A stretch of DNA of 8,816 nt from Planctomycetota bacterium (GCA_029212955.1 JARGOW010000120.1:1-8816), one strand, 5' to 3'. Positions 1-6,512 are shown, numbered from the stretch's first letter. The notes: generated by a model from the sequence alone, not told the origin. Translations and numbers: made by a program.

Positions 1-820
1 CCGGTACACCCATGTACAAGCCGTCGAATCCGAATTCGCCATTGAGTCTGCAAGCGCAGGGCATCATGCGGCGCGAATCGTTCACGATGGCCTCTGCCAT
101 GGCCACCGAGGCCGCTGCGGGTGCATACCAGGCGCTGCCGGTCTTGAGCAGGCCGACAATCTCCGCGCCCCCGTGGCGTGTCCGATGGGCCAACTCATCC
201 AACGTGTCCGCGTCGAGCAGATCCTGGGCCGCCACCCCGTTGATCGAGCAATGGCGGGGCATGGGCACCATGGAATCTCCGTGGGCGCCCAGCACCATGG
301 CATCCACATCAGCGGCGGCCGTGCCCGTGGCCTCCGCCAGGAAGAAAGCAAAGCGTGCTGCGTCGAGAACGCCTGCCATTCCGATCACTCGGCGGGACGG
401 GAAACCCGTGTGGTGCCGCATGAGAGTCACCATGGAATCCAAGGGGTTGGTGACCACTATGACGATCGCGTCGGGGGACAGGCGTCGAATGTTCGCCCCC
501 ACATCGCTTACGATCCGACCGTTGATCTCCAAGAGATCCGAACGGCTCATACCTGGCTTTCGGGGGCGGCCCGCAGTCATGATGACCACATCCGAATCAG
601 CGGTGAGCGCCGAATCATGGGTCCCGGTGACCTTGGTCAAAAAGCCCTCGACCGCAGCGCTTTGATTCAGGTCCAGGGCGATGCCCTGGGCCCGCCCTTC
701 GAGCACATCCACCAGGACGACCTCGCTGGCCAGGTTCTTTTGCGCGCAGAGCTGGGCGCACGTGGACCCCACGTAACCCGCTCCGATGACCGTAATTTTC
801 CGTGAGGGTATCTGGCTCAT
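1..820 (-). CDS. mdh: Malate dehydrogenase, LDH-like NAD type (C-terminus cut by window edge)
   Basis: Interconverts malate and oxaloacetate with NAD(H) in the cytoplasm, linking to the TCA cycle. The ATG at 820-818 opens 273 codons that run off the window; the family is about 310 residues, so roughly 40 are missing. Visible landmarks: Rossmann G13-A-G15-Y-V-G18, an acidic Asp38 at the end of the second strand that favours NAD over NADP, the mobile loop A-G-R-P-R87-K-P-G-M-S-R93, V-T-N-P-L-D at 123-128, catalytic Asp153 and His180 (in G-A-H-G-D-S), and Arg156. Arg87 occupies the position where lactate dehydrogenases carry Gln, which points to malate rather than lactate. No clear Shine-Dalgarno precedes the ATG. 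It lies 51 bp downstream of the histidine kinase on the same strand with no convincing terminator between, so read-through from the signalling operon is possible, though the functions look unrelated. Confidence 0.93.
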   Translation of the reverse strand, partial: MSQIPSRKITVIGAGYVGSTCAQLCAQKNLASEVVLVDVLEGRAQGIALDLNQSAAVEGFLTKVTGTHDSALTADSDVVIMTAGRPRKPGMSRSDLLEINGRIVSDVGANIRRLSPDAIVIVVTNPLDSMVTLMRHHTGFPSRRVIGMAGVLDAARFAFFLAEATGTAAADVDAMVLGAHGDSMVPMPRHCSINGVAAQDLLDADTLDELAHRTRHGGAEIVGLLKTGSAWYAPAAASVAMAEAIVNDSRRMMPCACRLNGEFGFDGLYMGVP

Positions 821-871
821 GACCCGGGCAGCATAACGTTTGGAACCCCGGATCCCGACCAAAAACGGGGG

Positions 872-2404
872 CTACTGCCCCATGGCTAGCACGGGCAGGC
901 GGAACCAGAAATCAGCCCCGCCCCCGGGCCTGTCCCCGTAGCCCACTTGACCACCCCAGGCCTCCACCGAAGTTCGGCAAAAGAACAGGCCCAACCCCAC
1001 GCTTCCGGGCCGGGTCTTACCCTCGCCAGGTTCCGTATCCACCTGGGAAAATCGTTGGAAAAGGCGATCCTGGGCATGCGGGGGCACCCCCGTTCCCCTA
1101 TCGAGCACGTGAACCTCCACCGTTTTCTCCGCAGGTCCGAATTCCACATGGACTTGCACCCCCGAATCCTTGGGAGCGTATTGCCGGGCATTGTCGAGCA
1201 GGTTCCCGATGACCCGGGAGAGTCGTCCCCCATTGCCTGGCACCGCGACGGAGTCGGGGAGCGTCGATTCAATTTCGAGGCCGAGGCCAGACTGTTCGAA
1301 GGCCGGCGCTCGATCCCGGACGGTGGTCCGGAGAACCTGAACCAGATCCGGGGCCCGTTCCGGGGATCGCTCCACGCGTTGGAGGTCTCGTATTTCTCTG
1401 GCGAATACCGTCAGAACCTCGCGCATCATTTCATCCTGCCGCTGGGCCTGCCGCTGGGCCACCTCCAGGAGTTTGCTGCGCTTGTCCTGGGCCAAACCCT
1501 CCTGACCGAGGATGGACAGAACGGCGGACATGCTGGACAAAGGCCCGCGAAGGTCATGCACGATGCATTGCAGAAGGACTTCCTTCTTCTGCGCTTCGGA
1601 GTGGGCCGCCAACAGGTGCAGTTGGGCCTCCCGTACGCCTTGAAGTAGCCCAGTCTCTTCCATGCTGGAGCCCAGGCGTCGCTGGAGGATCAAACCCTTG
1701 GCTCCACTAGAGTCCAGCAAGGCAATCGCCTCATACTCCTGATCTTCTCCGGCCTCCCCGGGTTCAACCCAAGGCCCAGATGCCAAACTGCCGGGCGCGG
1801 TGCCCGCCCAAAAATCGGAGGCATCCACGAGAAAGTTACCTAGAAAGCCCGCGGGATCGAGCTGCGCCAATTGGGGACTTCCAGAGCGTCCAGCTAGCCA
1901 CGGCCGAAGCCATGATTGGACGGGCGTCAGCAAATCGCACGCCCCCTCCACGGTGTACTCAAACAAGGCCCGATTGGGTTGCTCTGGTGCATGGTGGGCC
2001 GAGCCAAGCTCCAGGGCCTGCTTCGCGAGCTCCGCGTGCAATAGAGCCATTTCGTTGCCCTGTTGCTGCAGGCGTCGCCAATCCTCCGTGCGCGGGGAGC
2101 TATCCAAAATGCAAATCAGTGAACCTTGCGGCTCGGGAATCACATGCAGGTCCCCCGAACCTGCGGCACCCATGTCCAAGGAATGCAAAGTGATGGGGTC
2201 GGTCACGGGCAGGAGTCCTTCCAAGGCTGCAAAGGAATCAGCGGCACACTCCCCTAGAACTGGAGTGGATTCCCCATAGCGCTGCCAATCCCCGCCACTA
2301 GCCCGGACGACGCCGTCCCCATCCACACGGCACCAGGCCGCACTTCGCTCACGCATCAAGATCGCCGCAAGGGCGCCCAGGGTGGAGTTGGGAATGGGGT
2401 CCAT
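872..2404 (-). CDS. Soluble sensor histidine kinase with PAS-like N-terminal region
   Basis: A 510-residue protein kinase expected to autophosphorylate on His and pass phosphate to a response regulator. The frame is open further upstream to 2545, but that would bury the start inside the GTPase gene. The ATG at 2404, 10 bp after the GTPase stop, fits operon packing and translational coupling. Residues about 10-105 look PAS-like, followed by a short helical linker. Residues about 143-245 form a second PAS/GAF-like region. The dimerisation/phosphoacceptor helix carries His283 in H-D-L-R-G-P-L. The ATPase domain shows the N box (N401-L-L-D-N405), D435-R-G-T-G, an F-box L-F-Q-R-F, and G-L-G-L at 470-473. 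No signal peptide or membrane segment is visible, so its input must be cytoplasmic. The adjacent GTPase and the OmpA-like protein are the natural candidates, and the divergent PhoB-type regulator is the natural phosphate acceptor. Kinase class is firm; domain limits and partners are inferred. Confidence 0.93.
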   Translation of the reverse strand: MDPIPNSTLGALAAILMRERSAAWCRVDGDGVVRASGGDWQRYGESTPVLGECAADSFAALEGLLPVTDPITLHSLDMGAAGSGDLHVIPEPQGSLICILDSSPRTEDWRRLQQQGNEMALLHAELAKQALELGSAHHAPEQPNRALFEYTVEGACDLLTPVQSWLRPWLAGRSGSPQLAQLDPAGFLGNFLVDASDFWAGTAPGSLASGPWVEPGEAGEDQEYEAIALLDSSGAKGLILQRRLGSSMEETGLLQGVREAQLHLLAAHSEAQKKEVLLQCIVHDLRGPLSSMSAVLSILGQEGLAQDKRSKLLEVAQRQAQRQDEMMREVLTVFAREIRDLQRVERSPERAPDLVQVLRTTVRDRAPAFEQSGLGLEIESTLPDSVAVPGNGGRLSRVIGNLLDNARQYAPKDSGVQVHVEFGPAEKTVEVHVLDRGTGVPPHAQDRLFQRFSQVDTEPGEGKTRPGSVGLGLFFCRTSVEAWGGQVGYGDRPGGGADFWFRLPVLAMGQ

Positions 2405-2414
2405 GGAATGGGAA

Positions 2415-2900
2415 TTACCAGTGATTGGCCAAGCTCTGAAAGGCGTCCTCGACCCCGTGTCCAGTTCGTGCGCTCGTAAAAACCACTGGGCCCCAATCCA
2501 CACGGGCCCGCCACTCATCGGCCGTGATCGCAAAGTCCGCCTCACGATCCATCTTGTTCACGAGCGTGACGACATGGGCATCGGGATTCTGTTCCAGCAA
2601 GCGCTTCCGCAACTGCGCCATCACCTCCAGGGATTCGATCCGGGTTCCATCGGCCACCAGGAGGGCGCCTGCGGTTCCACGCAGATAACTTGCCCGAACT
2701 TCCTGCCAGCGGTCTTCCCCGTGCAGGTCCCAAATCACAAGGGATACCTGGTGATCCCCGACTTGGCATTCCTTCTTCTCCACCTTGACGCCGACCGTGG
2801 TCATGTAGCGATCGTCGTATTCGCTATGCACAAAACGGCGCACCAGGGAACTCTTCCCCACGGCGAAGGCACCGAGCAAGCAAATCTTTTTTCGGATCAT
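2415..2900 (-). CDS. Ras/Rab-like small GTPase
   Basis: A 161-residue stand-alone G domain, probably a GTP/GDP switch in the cytoplasm. All five G motifs are present and number almost exactly as in human Ras: P-loop G10-A-F-A-V-G-K16-S17, switch I Thr35 in T-T-V-G-V, switch II W-D58-L-H-G61-E62-D, N115-K-M-D118 for guanine, and T-S143-A-R near the end. The P-loop has Phe and Ala where Ras has Gly12 and Gly13, and Glu replaces the catalytic Gln of switch II, so intrinsic hydrolysis may be slow or use another mechanism. There is no C-terminal cysteine or lipidation signal. It is smaller than, and differs in motif pattern from, the polarity GTPase MglA. The gene lies 75 bp after the OmpA-like gene and 10 bp before the kinase. 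No clear Shine-Dalgarno is seen before the ATG. Family assignment is secure; effector and regulator are unknown. Confidence 0.94.
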   Translation of the reverse strand: MIRKKICLLGAFAVGKSSLVRRFVHSEYDDRYMTTVGVKVEKKECQVGDHQVSLVIWDLHGEDRWQEVRASYLRGTAGALLVADGTRIESLEVMAQLRKRLLEQNPDAHVVTLVNKMDREADFAITADEWRARVDWGPVVFTSARTGHGVEDAFQSLANHW

Positions 2901-2975
2901 GGACGGATGGACCCATGGCGAGCCACCGGGCGAGTCATAGATTCGCCGAAGGACGAGGAACCGATGGGTCCTGGG

Positions 2976-4772
2976 TTAAGGTTTAGGGAGTAGCGTGTCG
3001 ATCTCGATCCGCACGCCCGACAAGGGGCTGCGGGAATCGTCCGATTCGGGTGCGGGCAACACCTCCACCACGGTAGCGCCCAGGCCCAGTCGACCCAACG
3101 CCTTTTGCACCTCCACCAGCCGGCGATCGGAAAGACCCCGTTCGAAGTCATCCATACGGCCTAGGGTGGCCCGCAAATGCAACCGCAACAAGCCTCCGCC
3201 ATACTCTTGAACACGCTCGTCCAGTGTCTTGAGGGCTGAGAGTCGGGCCTGGACCACGGGTTGACCCCGGTCCAACCGGCCCGCTCCCGCTCCAAAGGGC
3301 AAGGTCAATCCATCCAAGGATCGCGCGTGGGTTTCGATGGCGCGGCGGTCGATGTCGACCAAGCCCGAAGCATCCACCCGACCGATTCCAGGAACCGCGG
3401 AGGCCCGCGCCAATGCCCGGTGGACCCATCCGCTGGAGGCTTCCCCTTCCAGGGTAAGGCTCCCGTGCTCGGTGGTGAGCGTAACTCCGAATGGGGGCTG
3501 CAGCATGTACTCCGCCCGGCGCTGCACCATTTCGGGCTCCAACGACACAAAGGGTGTCCATTGGATATCCACATCCAATTCTTCGGTTGAGTGCGCGCAC
3601 ACCTCGGACCACGGTTCGGCCAAGGGGTCCCGGAAGCCAGTCCAGGTTTGGTGGTCGCCGTCCCCCACCTGGCCCTGCACCGAATAGCCTGGGGCTTCTT
3701 GTAGAGCCATCAGTGCAGCGCTTCGCTTGGAATTCATGTTGCGATCTTGGATCCAATCCACCGCAAACAAAAGTACCGCCACCAGTGCGACCGCTGCGAT
3801 CAACCACTGCCCCTTTTTTGTCCCTCCGGGTTCGGACACTTTGGCCCCCTGCCCGAGAAGTCCCTGGAGATCGGGAATCGCGCGCTCAAAGCGCCCCACA
3901 TCCCCATCGAATTCCTGGAGTTCATCGGCGAAACTGCGGTGCAGTGACTCCAGGGTTTCATGCATGTTCTGACTCAGGCTTTCCGGGGGGATCCCGCGCA
4001 CCAGAACCGCCAAAACGGCCTTGGGTCCCTGGGCCATAAGCACCCGAAAACCGGAAACTTCAATCTGCTCCAAAGCGCCCTCATCAGCGCCCGCGAAGGA
4101 GTCTTGGACGAAATCTTGGATGGCGGCCAGCATGCCCGAAATCAACTCGGGATCGCGCAGGGAGTCCTCCACTCCAGAAACATCGCTCAGCAAGACGCTG
4201 GTTTCCTTGTGGATCCAAAACACTTGCTCCACCCGGTACGCCAGACTGTGCAGCAGGACAACTTCAGCGAAGGGCCGACCGGTGCGCCAAGCTTGCATGC
4301 GCCAACGCAAGCCTTTGGGGGAAAAGCTGTTCTCCAGGGTCACATTTAGGGTTTCGACCGCAGCGGACAAGGTGGCTTGGATCGAACGCCGAATGGCGGG
4401 ACCCAGCACGGGGTAGATCGCCTCTGCGAGATCGTCGGGGTTCTTGCGGGCGCTCGACATGAGCCCCTGCTCTATCGTGGGTGCCAGGGCTTCCGCTAGC
4501 TCCGGCCCTTCCTGTGCACTGCGTCGGGTGGCTTCGGCCAAGACGTCACCCACGTCCTTGGCCCGAGGTGCCCGGGGAACCTGCTCCAACTCCTGGATGC
4601 GTGCTTCCTCAGGCCCGACGAGAAGGTCGTGGAGCATTTCCCAGCGGTCGTTTTCGGATAGGCCCTGGGGCCCATTCAATGCGCCTTCCTGGGAGTCCTT
4701 CCGGGCATCCCCGGTTTCGGGGGGCTCAGAACCATGCCGGCTTTCATCCGGCTGAATAGGAGAATCCCCCAT
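2976..4772 (-). CDS. Membrane-anchored protein: conserved cytoplasmic region, one TM helix, BON-like and OmpA-like C-terminus
   Basis: A 598-residue protein of unknown function, probably linking cytoplasm to envelope. Residues 1-40 are polar and low-complexity. Residues about 42-310 are a mostly helical cytoplasmic region with a striking conserved-looking block at 145-190 (S-F-S-P-K-G-L-R-W-R followed by R-T-G-R-P-F-A-E-V-V-L-L-H). One hydrophobic helix spans about 323-340, preceded by Lys-Lys, so the N-terminus should face the cytoplasm. Outside, 350-425 is uncharacterised, 428-472 resembles a BON domain (V-T-L...G-S-L-T-L-E-G...V-P-G-I-G-R-V), and 485-597 matches the OmpA/MotB C-terminal fold (L-P-F...L-S-D-R-R-L). 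The Arg of the peptidoglycan-binding pair is kept (R551) but the Asp seems to be Thr536 by hand alignment. The ATG begins 3 bp after the upstream stop, with GGGGGAG 8 bp before it, a good ribosome site. Similar proteins beside small GTPases are familiar to me, but their function is not. Confidence 0.85.
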   Translation of the reverse strand: MGDSPIQPDESRHGSEPPETGDARKDSQEGALNGPQGLSENDRWEMLHDLLVGPEEARIQELEQVPRAPRAKDVGDVLAEATRRSAQEGPELAEALAPTIEQGLMSSARKNPDDLAEAIYPVLGPAIRRSIQATLSAAVETLNVTLENSFSPKGLRWRMQAWRTGRPFAEVVLLHSLAYRVEQVFWIHKETSVLLSDVSGVEDSLRDPELISGMLAAIQDFVQDSFAGADEGALEQIEVSGFRVLMAQGPKAVLAVLVRGIPPESLSQNMHETLESLHRSFADELQEFDGDVGRFERAIPDLQGLLGQGAKVSEPGGTKKGQWLIAAVALVAVLLFAVDWIQDRNMNSKRSAALMALQEAPGYSVQGQVGDGDHQTWTGFRDPLAEPWSEVCAHSTEELDVDIQWTPFVSLEPEMVQRRAEYMLQPPFGVTLTTEHGSLTLEGEASSGWVHRALARASAVPGIGRVDASGLVDIDRRAIETHARSLDGLTLPFGAGAGRLDRGQPVVQARLSALKTLDERVQEYGGGLLRLHLRATLGRMDDFERGLSDRRLVEVQKALGRLGLGATVVEVLPAPESDDSRSPLSGVRIEIDTLLPKP

Positions 4773-4775
4773 GGA

Positions 4776-5135
4776 TCATTCTCCCCCGGGCAGCAAATCG
4801 TCGGCAATGCTGCGCAAACGGCTTGCGAATTGCGTCTTTGAAACGTGGCTCTTGCGCAGGGCCTTGACCTGTTCTTCGAGCTCCTTGCGCGCCTGGACCT
4901 CGCGCCCTAACGCATTTGTCACCTCCATGTGGCTCTTTTGCAGTGCTTCGATCAGGGAAAGCCAGTGGCGCCCCTCCTGATCCACTCGCTGCGATAGGTC
5001 CGAAAATCCCTGCTGGACCCCGCGCTTGTGATCTCCGAGGAGGAGCTCTTGAACCTGCTGCCATCGCGAGGAGGCGTCGTTCCCCTGGTTGCTGGGCTGA
5101 TCTGCGGGCTGATTGGAGGGATTGTGGTCAGTCAC
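4776..5135 (-). CDS. Small coiled-coil protein, first gene of the GTPase operon
   Basis: A 119-residue soluble protein that I cannot assign to a named family. It starts at a GTG (5135-5133); no Shine-Dalgarno is obvious and no in-frame ATG fits better. Residues 1-23 are Asn/Gln/Pro-rich and probably disordered. Residues 24-34 carry R-W-x5-L-L-L-G, the same pattern found at residues 43-53 of the OmpA-like protein encoded immediately downstream. From about 40 to 95 the sequence is charged and helical with heptad-like spacing (for example E-A-L-Q-K-S-H and R-K-E-L-E-E-Q-V-K-A-L), consistent with a coiled coil, and the C-terminus ends in a short amphipathic stretch and P-G-G-E. The stop lies 3 bp before the next ATG, so the two are almost certainly cotranscribed and translationally coupled. 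An adaptor or scaffold for the GTPase/OmpA-like complex is a guess from context. Real gene: likely; function: unknown. Confidence 0.8.
   Translation of the reverse strand: MTDHNPSNQPADQPSNQGNDASSRWQQVQELLLGDHKRGVQQGFSDLSQRVDQEGRHWLSLIEALQKSHMEVTNALGREVQARKELEEQVKALRKSHVSKTQFASRLRSIADDLLPGGE
4781..4787 (-). promoter_or_regulatory. Ribosome binding site for the OmpA-like gene
   Basis: On the minus strand GGGGGAG sits 8 bases before the ATG at 4772, inside the last codons of the coiled-coil gene. It is the clearest Shine-Dalgarno in the window and supports both that start codon and the coupling of the two genes. Confidence 0.6.
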
Positions 5136-5160
5136 GGTTCAAATACGGGTCAGGTCCTGG

Positions 5161-5193
5161 GCGGGCGCAGGGGGTCCCTTGGACCCTGCCCGC
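5161..5193. repeat. Strong imperfect hairpin in the leader of the GTPase operon
   Basis: GCGGGC at 5161-5166 pairs with GCCCGC at 5188-5193, and GGGTCC at 5172-5177 pairs with GGACCC at 5181-5186 around a CTT loop, with an asymmetric internal loop. An alternative fold pairs GCAGGG (5167-5172) with CCCTGC (5184-5189). It lies 26 bp upstream of the GTG start, so it would be in the 5' leader of the operon mRNA if transcription starts beyond it. There is no T-tract on either side, so it is not a typical terminator. Confidence 0.5.
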
Positions 5194-5319
5194 GGCCGAA
5201 GTCTATCACCCTCTGAGTCCCGACCCTGGCTTGACCTGCCCCGAGATTCCTTGTGAAGCTAGGAAGACCATCGGGAGGGTCCTCGCTGTATCATATGGGG
5301 CCATCCTAACGATTCCAAA

Positions 5320-5334
5320 GCCCGCTACACGGGC
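5320..5334 (+). repeat. Short inverted repeat abutting the response-regulator start codon
   Basis: GCCCG (5320-5324) and CGGGC (5330-5334) flank the 5-base loop CTACA and end exactly at the base before ATG. In mRNA this small stem would occupy the place where a Shine-Dalgarno normally lies; none is seen. It may affect translation, or the mRNA may be leaderless or nearly so. Five-base GC stems are common by chance in GC-rich DNA. Confidence 0.3.
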
Positions 5335-6060
5335 ATGACCTGCCTACAAACAACCCCCTTGAAAGTTCTCCTAATCGATGACGATCCCGACTACAGCGCG
5401 GTCATTCAGATCGGGCTGGAAAGTGATTCCATTCAATGCACGCTGACCTCGAGCGGTGAGGAAGCGCTAGAGCTCCTACGTTCCACGGATCGACCCCACT
5501 TCGATGCCATGCTGGTCGACATTGAACTGCCGGGGGTATCCGGTTGGGAAGTACTCGCCGCCCTGCGAGAAAGCGGCGAAGAAGCTCCGATTCTCTTCGT
5601 GAGCGGATTTGAGCGGGTAGAGGAACGGGTTCGAGCCCTGCGCTTGGGCGCGGACGATTACCTGGTGAAGCCGGTCAATCTGGAGGAGCTGGCCGCACGC
5701 CTTCAGGCTGCTTTGCGTGCCCGCCAGTCCCTGCCGTCCCTGGTCATCGAAGACCTTCGGCTGGATCTTGCCCAACGCAAGGCCTTCCGCAATGGCTCGC
5801 CAATTCACCTCTCCCCCAAGGAATTCGATTTGCTGCTCGCCCTCGCGCAAGCGGAAGGCGAAGTCATCTCTCGGAAGGAAATTCTGGAGCGTGTTTGGGA
5901 CATGCCGTTCGACCCGGGCACCAACCTGCTAGACGTGCACATTGGGCGTTTGCGCAAGAAAATGGGTCGCAGCGGGTCGGATATGATCCAGACCGAACGG
6001 GGTAAGGGCTACCGACTAGGCACTTCCGAGCCCAGTCGGAGTGCGCAACCCCCGGAATAG
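5335..6060 (+). CDS. PhoB/OmpR-family response regulator
   Basis: A 241-residue DNA-binding transcription regulator switched by phosphorylation. The receiver domain (residues 9-130) has the acidic pair D16-D17, the phosphoacceptor Asp62 in L-V-D-I-E-L-P-G, Ser90, Tyr109 and Lys112-Pro113, all the expected residues. A winged-helix domain (about 138-229) follows, with the recognition-helix pattern T-N-L-L-D-V-H-I-G-R-L-R-K-K and the wing E-R-G-K-G-Y-R-L. The short C-terminal tail (S-E-P-S-R-S-A-Q-P-P-E) is not conserved in the family. The ATG at 5335 is chosen because the receiver begins only a few residues later; it lacks a Shine-Dalgarno. The gene is divergent from the operon that encodes the histidine kinase and is the only regulator in view, so the two are likely cognate, though orphan status is possible. 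Confidence 0.95.
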   Translation: MTCLQTTPLKVLLIDDDPDYSAVIQIGLESDSIQCTLTSSGEEALELLRSTDRPHFDAMLVDIELPGVSGWEVLAALRESGEEAPILFVSGFERVEERVRALRLGADDYLVKPVNLEELAARLQAALRARQSLPSLVIEDLRLDLAQRKAFRNGSPIHLSPKEFDLLLALAQAEGEVISRKEILERVWDMPFDPGTNLLDVHIGRLRKKMGRSGSDMIQTERGKGYRLGTSEPSRSAQPPE

Positions 6061-6175
6061 GCTTTGGGAACCGTGCATCCAGGGTCCCCGGCCGGGAATT
6101 CGCGGCTTGTTCCCGATCGGAGCAGGGAACTGGGACCCATTGGTCCGATAGAATAGGCAAGCCCCCAATCCAGTC
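6061..6175. other. Intergenic region with nested inverted repeats
   Basis: Between the regulator stop and the small membrane-protein ATG, GGGTCCC (6082-6088) is complementary to GGGACCC (6132-6138). Inside lies CGGGAA (6093-6098) facing TTCCCG (6110-6115), extended by CCG/CGG after a 2-base mismatch. No T-run follows, so this could be an mRNA structure or a weak, Rho-type end of the regulator transcript. No clear promoter is seen for the downstream gene. Confidence 0.35.
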
Positions 6176-6481
6176 ATGGATACCGTCGCCCTCATCAAAT
6201 ACACCGTCCTGCTGATAGGCATACCGATCTGGTTGCCATTCATGCGGGAGCTATGGCTGGAATTCAATCTGGCCATGCGGGAAGACGGTGGTCTTTGGGG
6301 CCAAACCCCCACACCCAGGGAACGACAACGCATTGTGGACGGAATCGCACGTGAGCCCCTGCGTCAAGTTCACCTGCCCAAAGGACACTTGGGCATCCGC
6401 CGCAAGAGCGCGGCCCAGGGGCCCCTGCCTTCAGGCCCCCAGGCGGGCGGGCCGCGCAAACGCAGTTTCGGCTCCAGGTAA
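6176..6481 (+). CDS. Small single-pass membrane protein, function unknown
   Basis: A 101-residue protein that I do not recognise. Residues about 8-24 form one hydrophobic helix (T-V-L-L-I-G-I-P-I-W-L-P-F) with a Lys before and Arg/Glu after. A compact polar block follows (L-A-M-R-E-D-G-G-L-W-G, then T-P-T-P-R-E-R-Q-R-I and R-E-P-L-R-Q-V-H-L-P), and then a Pro/Gly/Arg-rich tail from about residue 75. The ordered middle and hydrophobic N-terminus look like real protein rather than a chance frame, and the gene fits exactly between the response regulator and a terminator. Ribosome binding is weak (AATAGG about 20 bases upstream). It lies 115 bp after the regulator on the same strand and could be cotranscribed. 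The basic tail may be loosely constrained. Confidence 0.65.
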   Translation: MDTVALIKYTVLLIGIPIWLPFMRELWLEFNLAMREDGGLWGQTPTPRERQRIVDGIAREPLRQVHLPKGHLGIRRKSAAQGPLPSGPQAGGPRKRSFGSR

Positions 6482-6512
6482 ACTCCAACAATCCGGCTTG
6501 CAACCAAACGAA

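Larger units (their letters stand above)
5136..5334. promoter_or_regulatory. Divergent intergenic region between GTPase operon and response regulator
   Basis: These 199 bp separate the GTG of the minus-strand operon from the ATG of the plus-strand regulator and must hold promoters for both unless one is transcribed from elsewhere. I see no convincing sigma70 pair. The best -10-like match for the regulator is TATCAT at 5289-5294, about 40 bp before its ATG, with no matching -35. A hairpin lies near the operon start and a smaller one abuts the regulator ATG (listed separately). The arrangement would allow the regulator to control both directions, which is inference. Confidence 0.5.

Noticed and set aside
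12..805. Long plus-strand open frames opposite malate dehydrogenase
   Set aside because: The minus strand shows all malate dehydrogenase motifs in one uninterrupted frame. The plus-strand translations are low in hydrophobic order and match no family; GC-rich DNA often keeps antisense frames open.
821..871. Terminator between the histidine kinase and malate dehydrogenase
   Set aside because: Short CCCCG/CGGGG complementarity exists, but there is no stable stem followed by a T-run on the minus strand, so a terminator is not supported.
947..1648. 233-residue plus-strand frame inside the histidine kinase gene
   Set aside because: It lies antisense to the phosphoacceptor and ATPase domains, whose motifs are intact. 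No recognisable domain is in the plus-strand product.
2405..2545. Longer histidine kinase starting at 2545
   Set aside because: It would overlap 131 bp of the GTPase gene, and its extra 47 residues (Arg/Pro-rich, low order) read like an out-of-frame shadow. The ATG at 2404 follows the GTPase stop by 10 bp.
5289..5294. TATCAT as a firm -10 promoter for the response regulator
   Set aside because: It matches five of six consensus bases, but there is no -35-like hexamer 16-18 bp upstream, and planctomycete promoter rules are uncertain. It is mentioned only as the best candidate.
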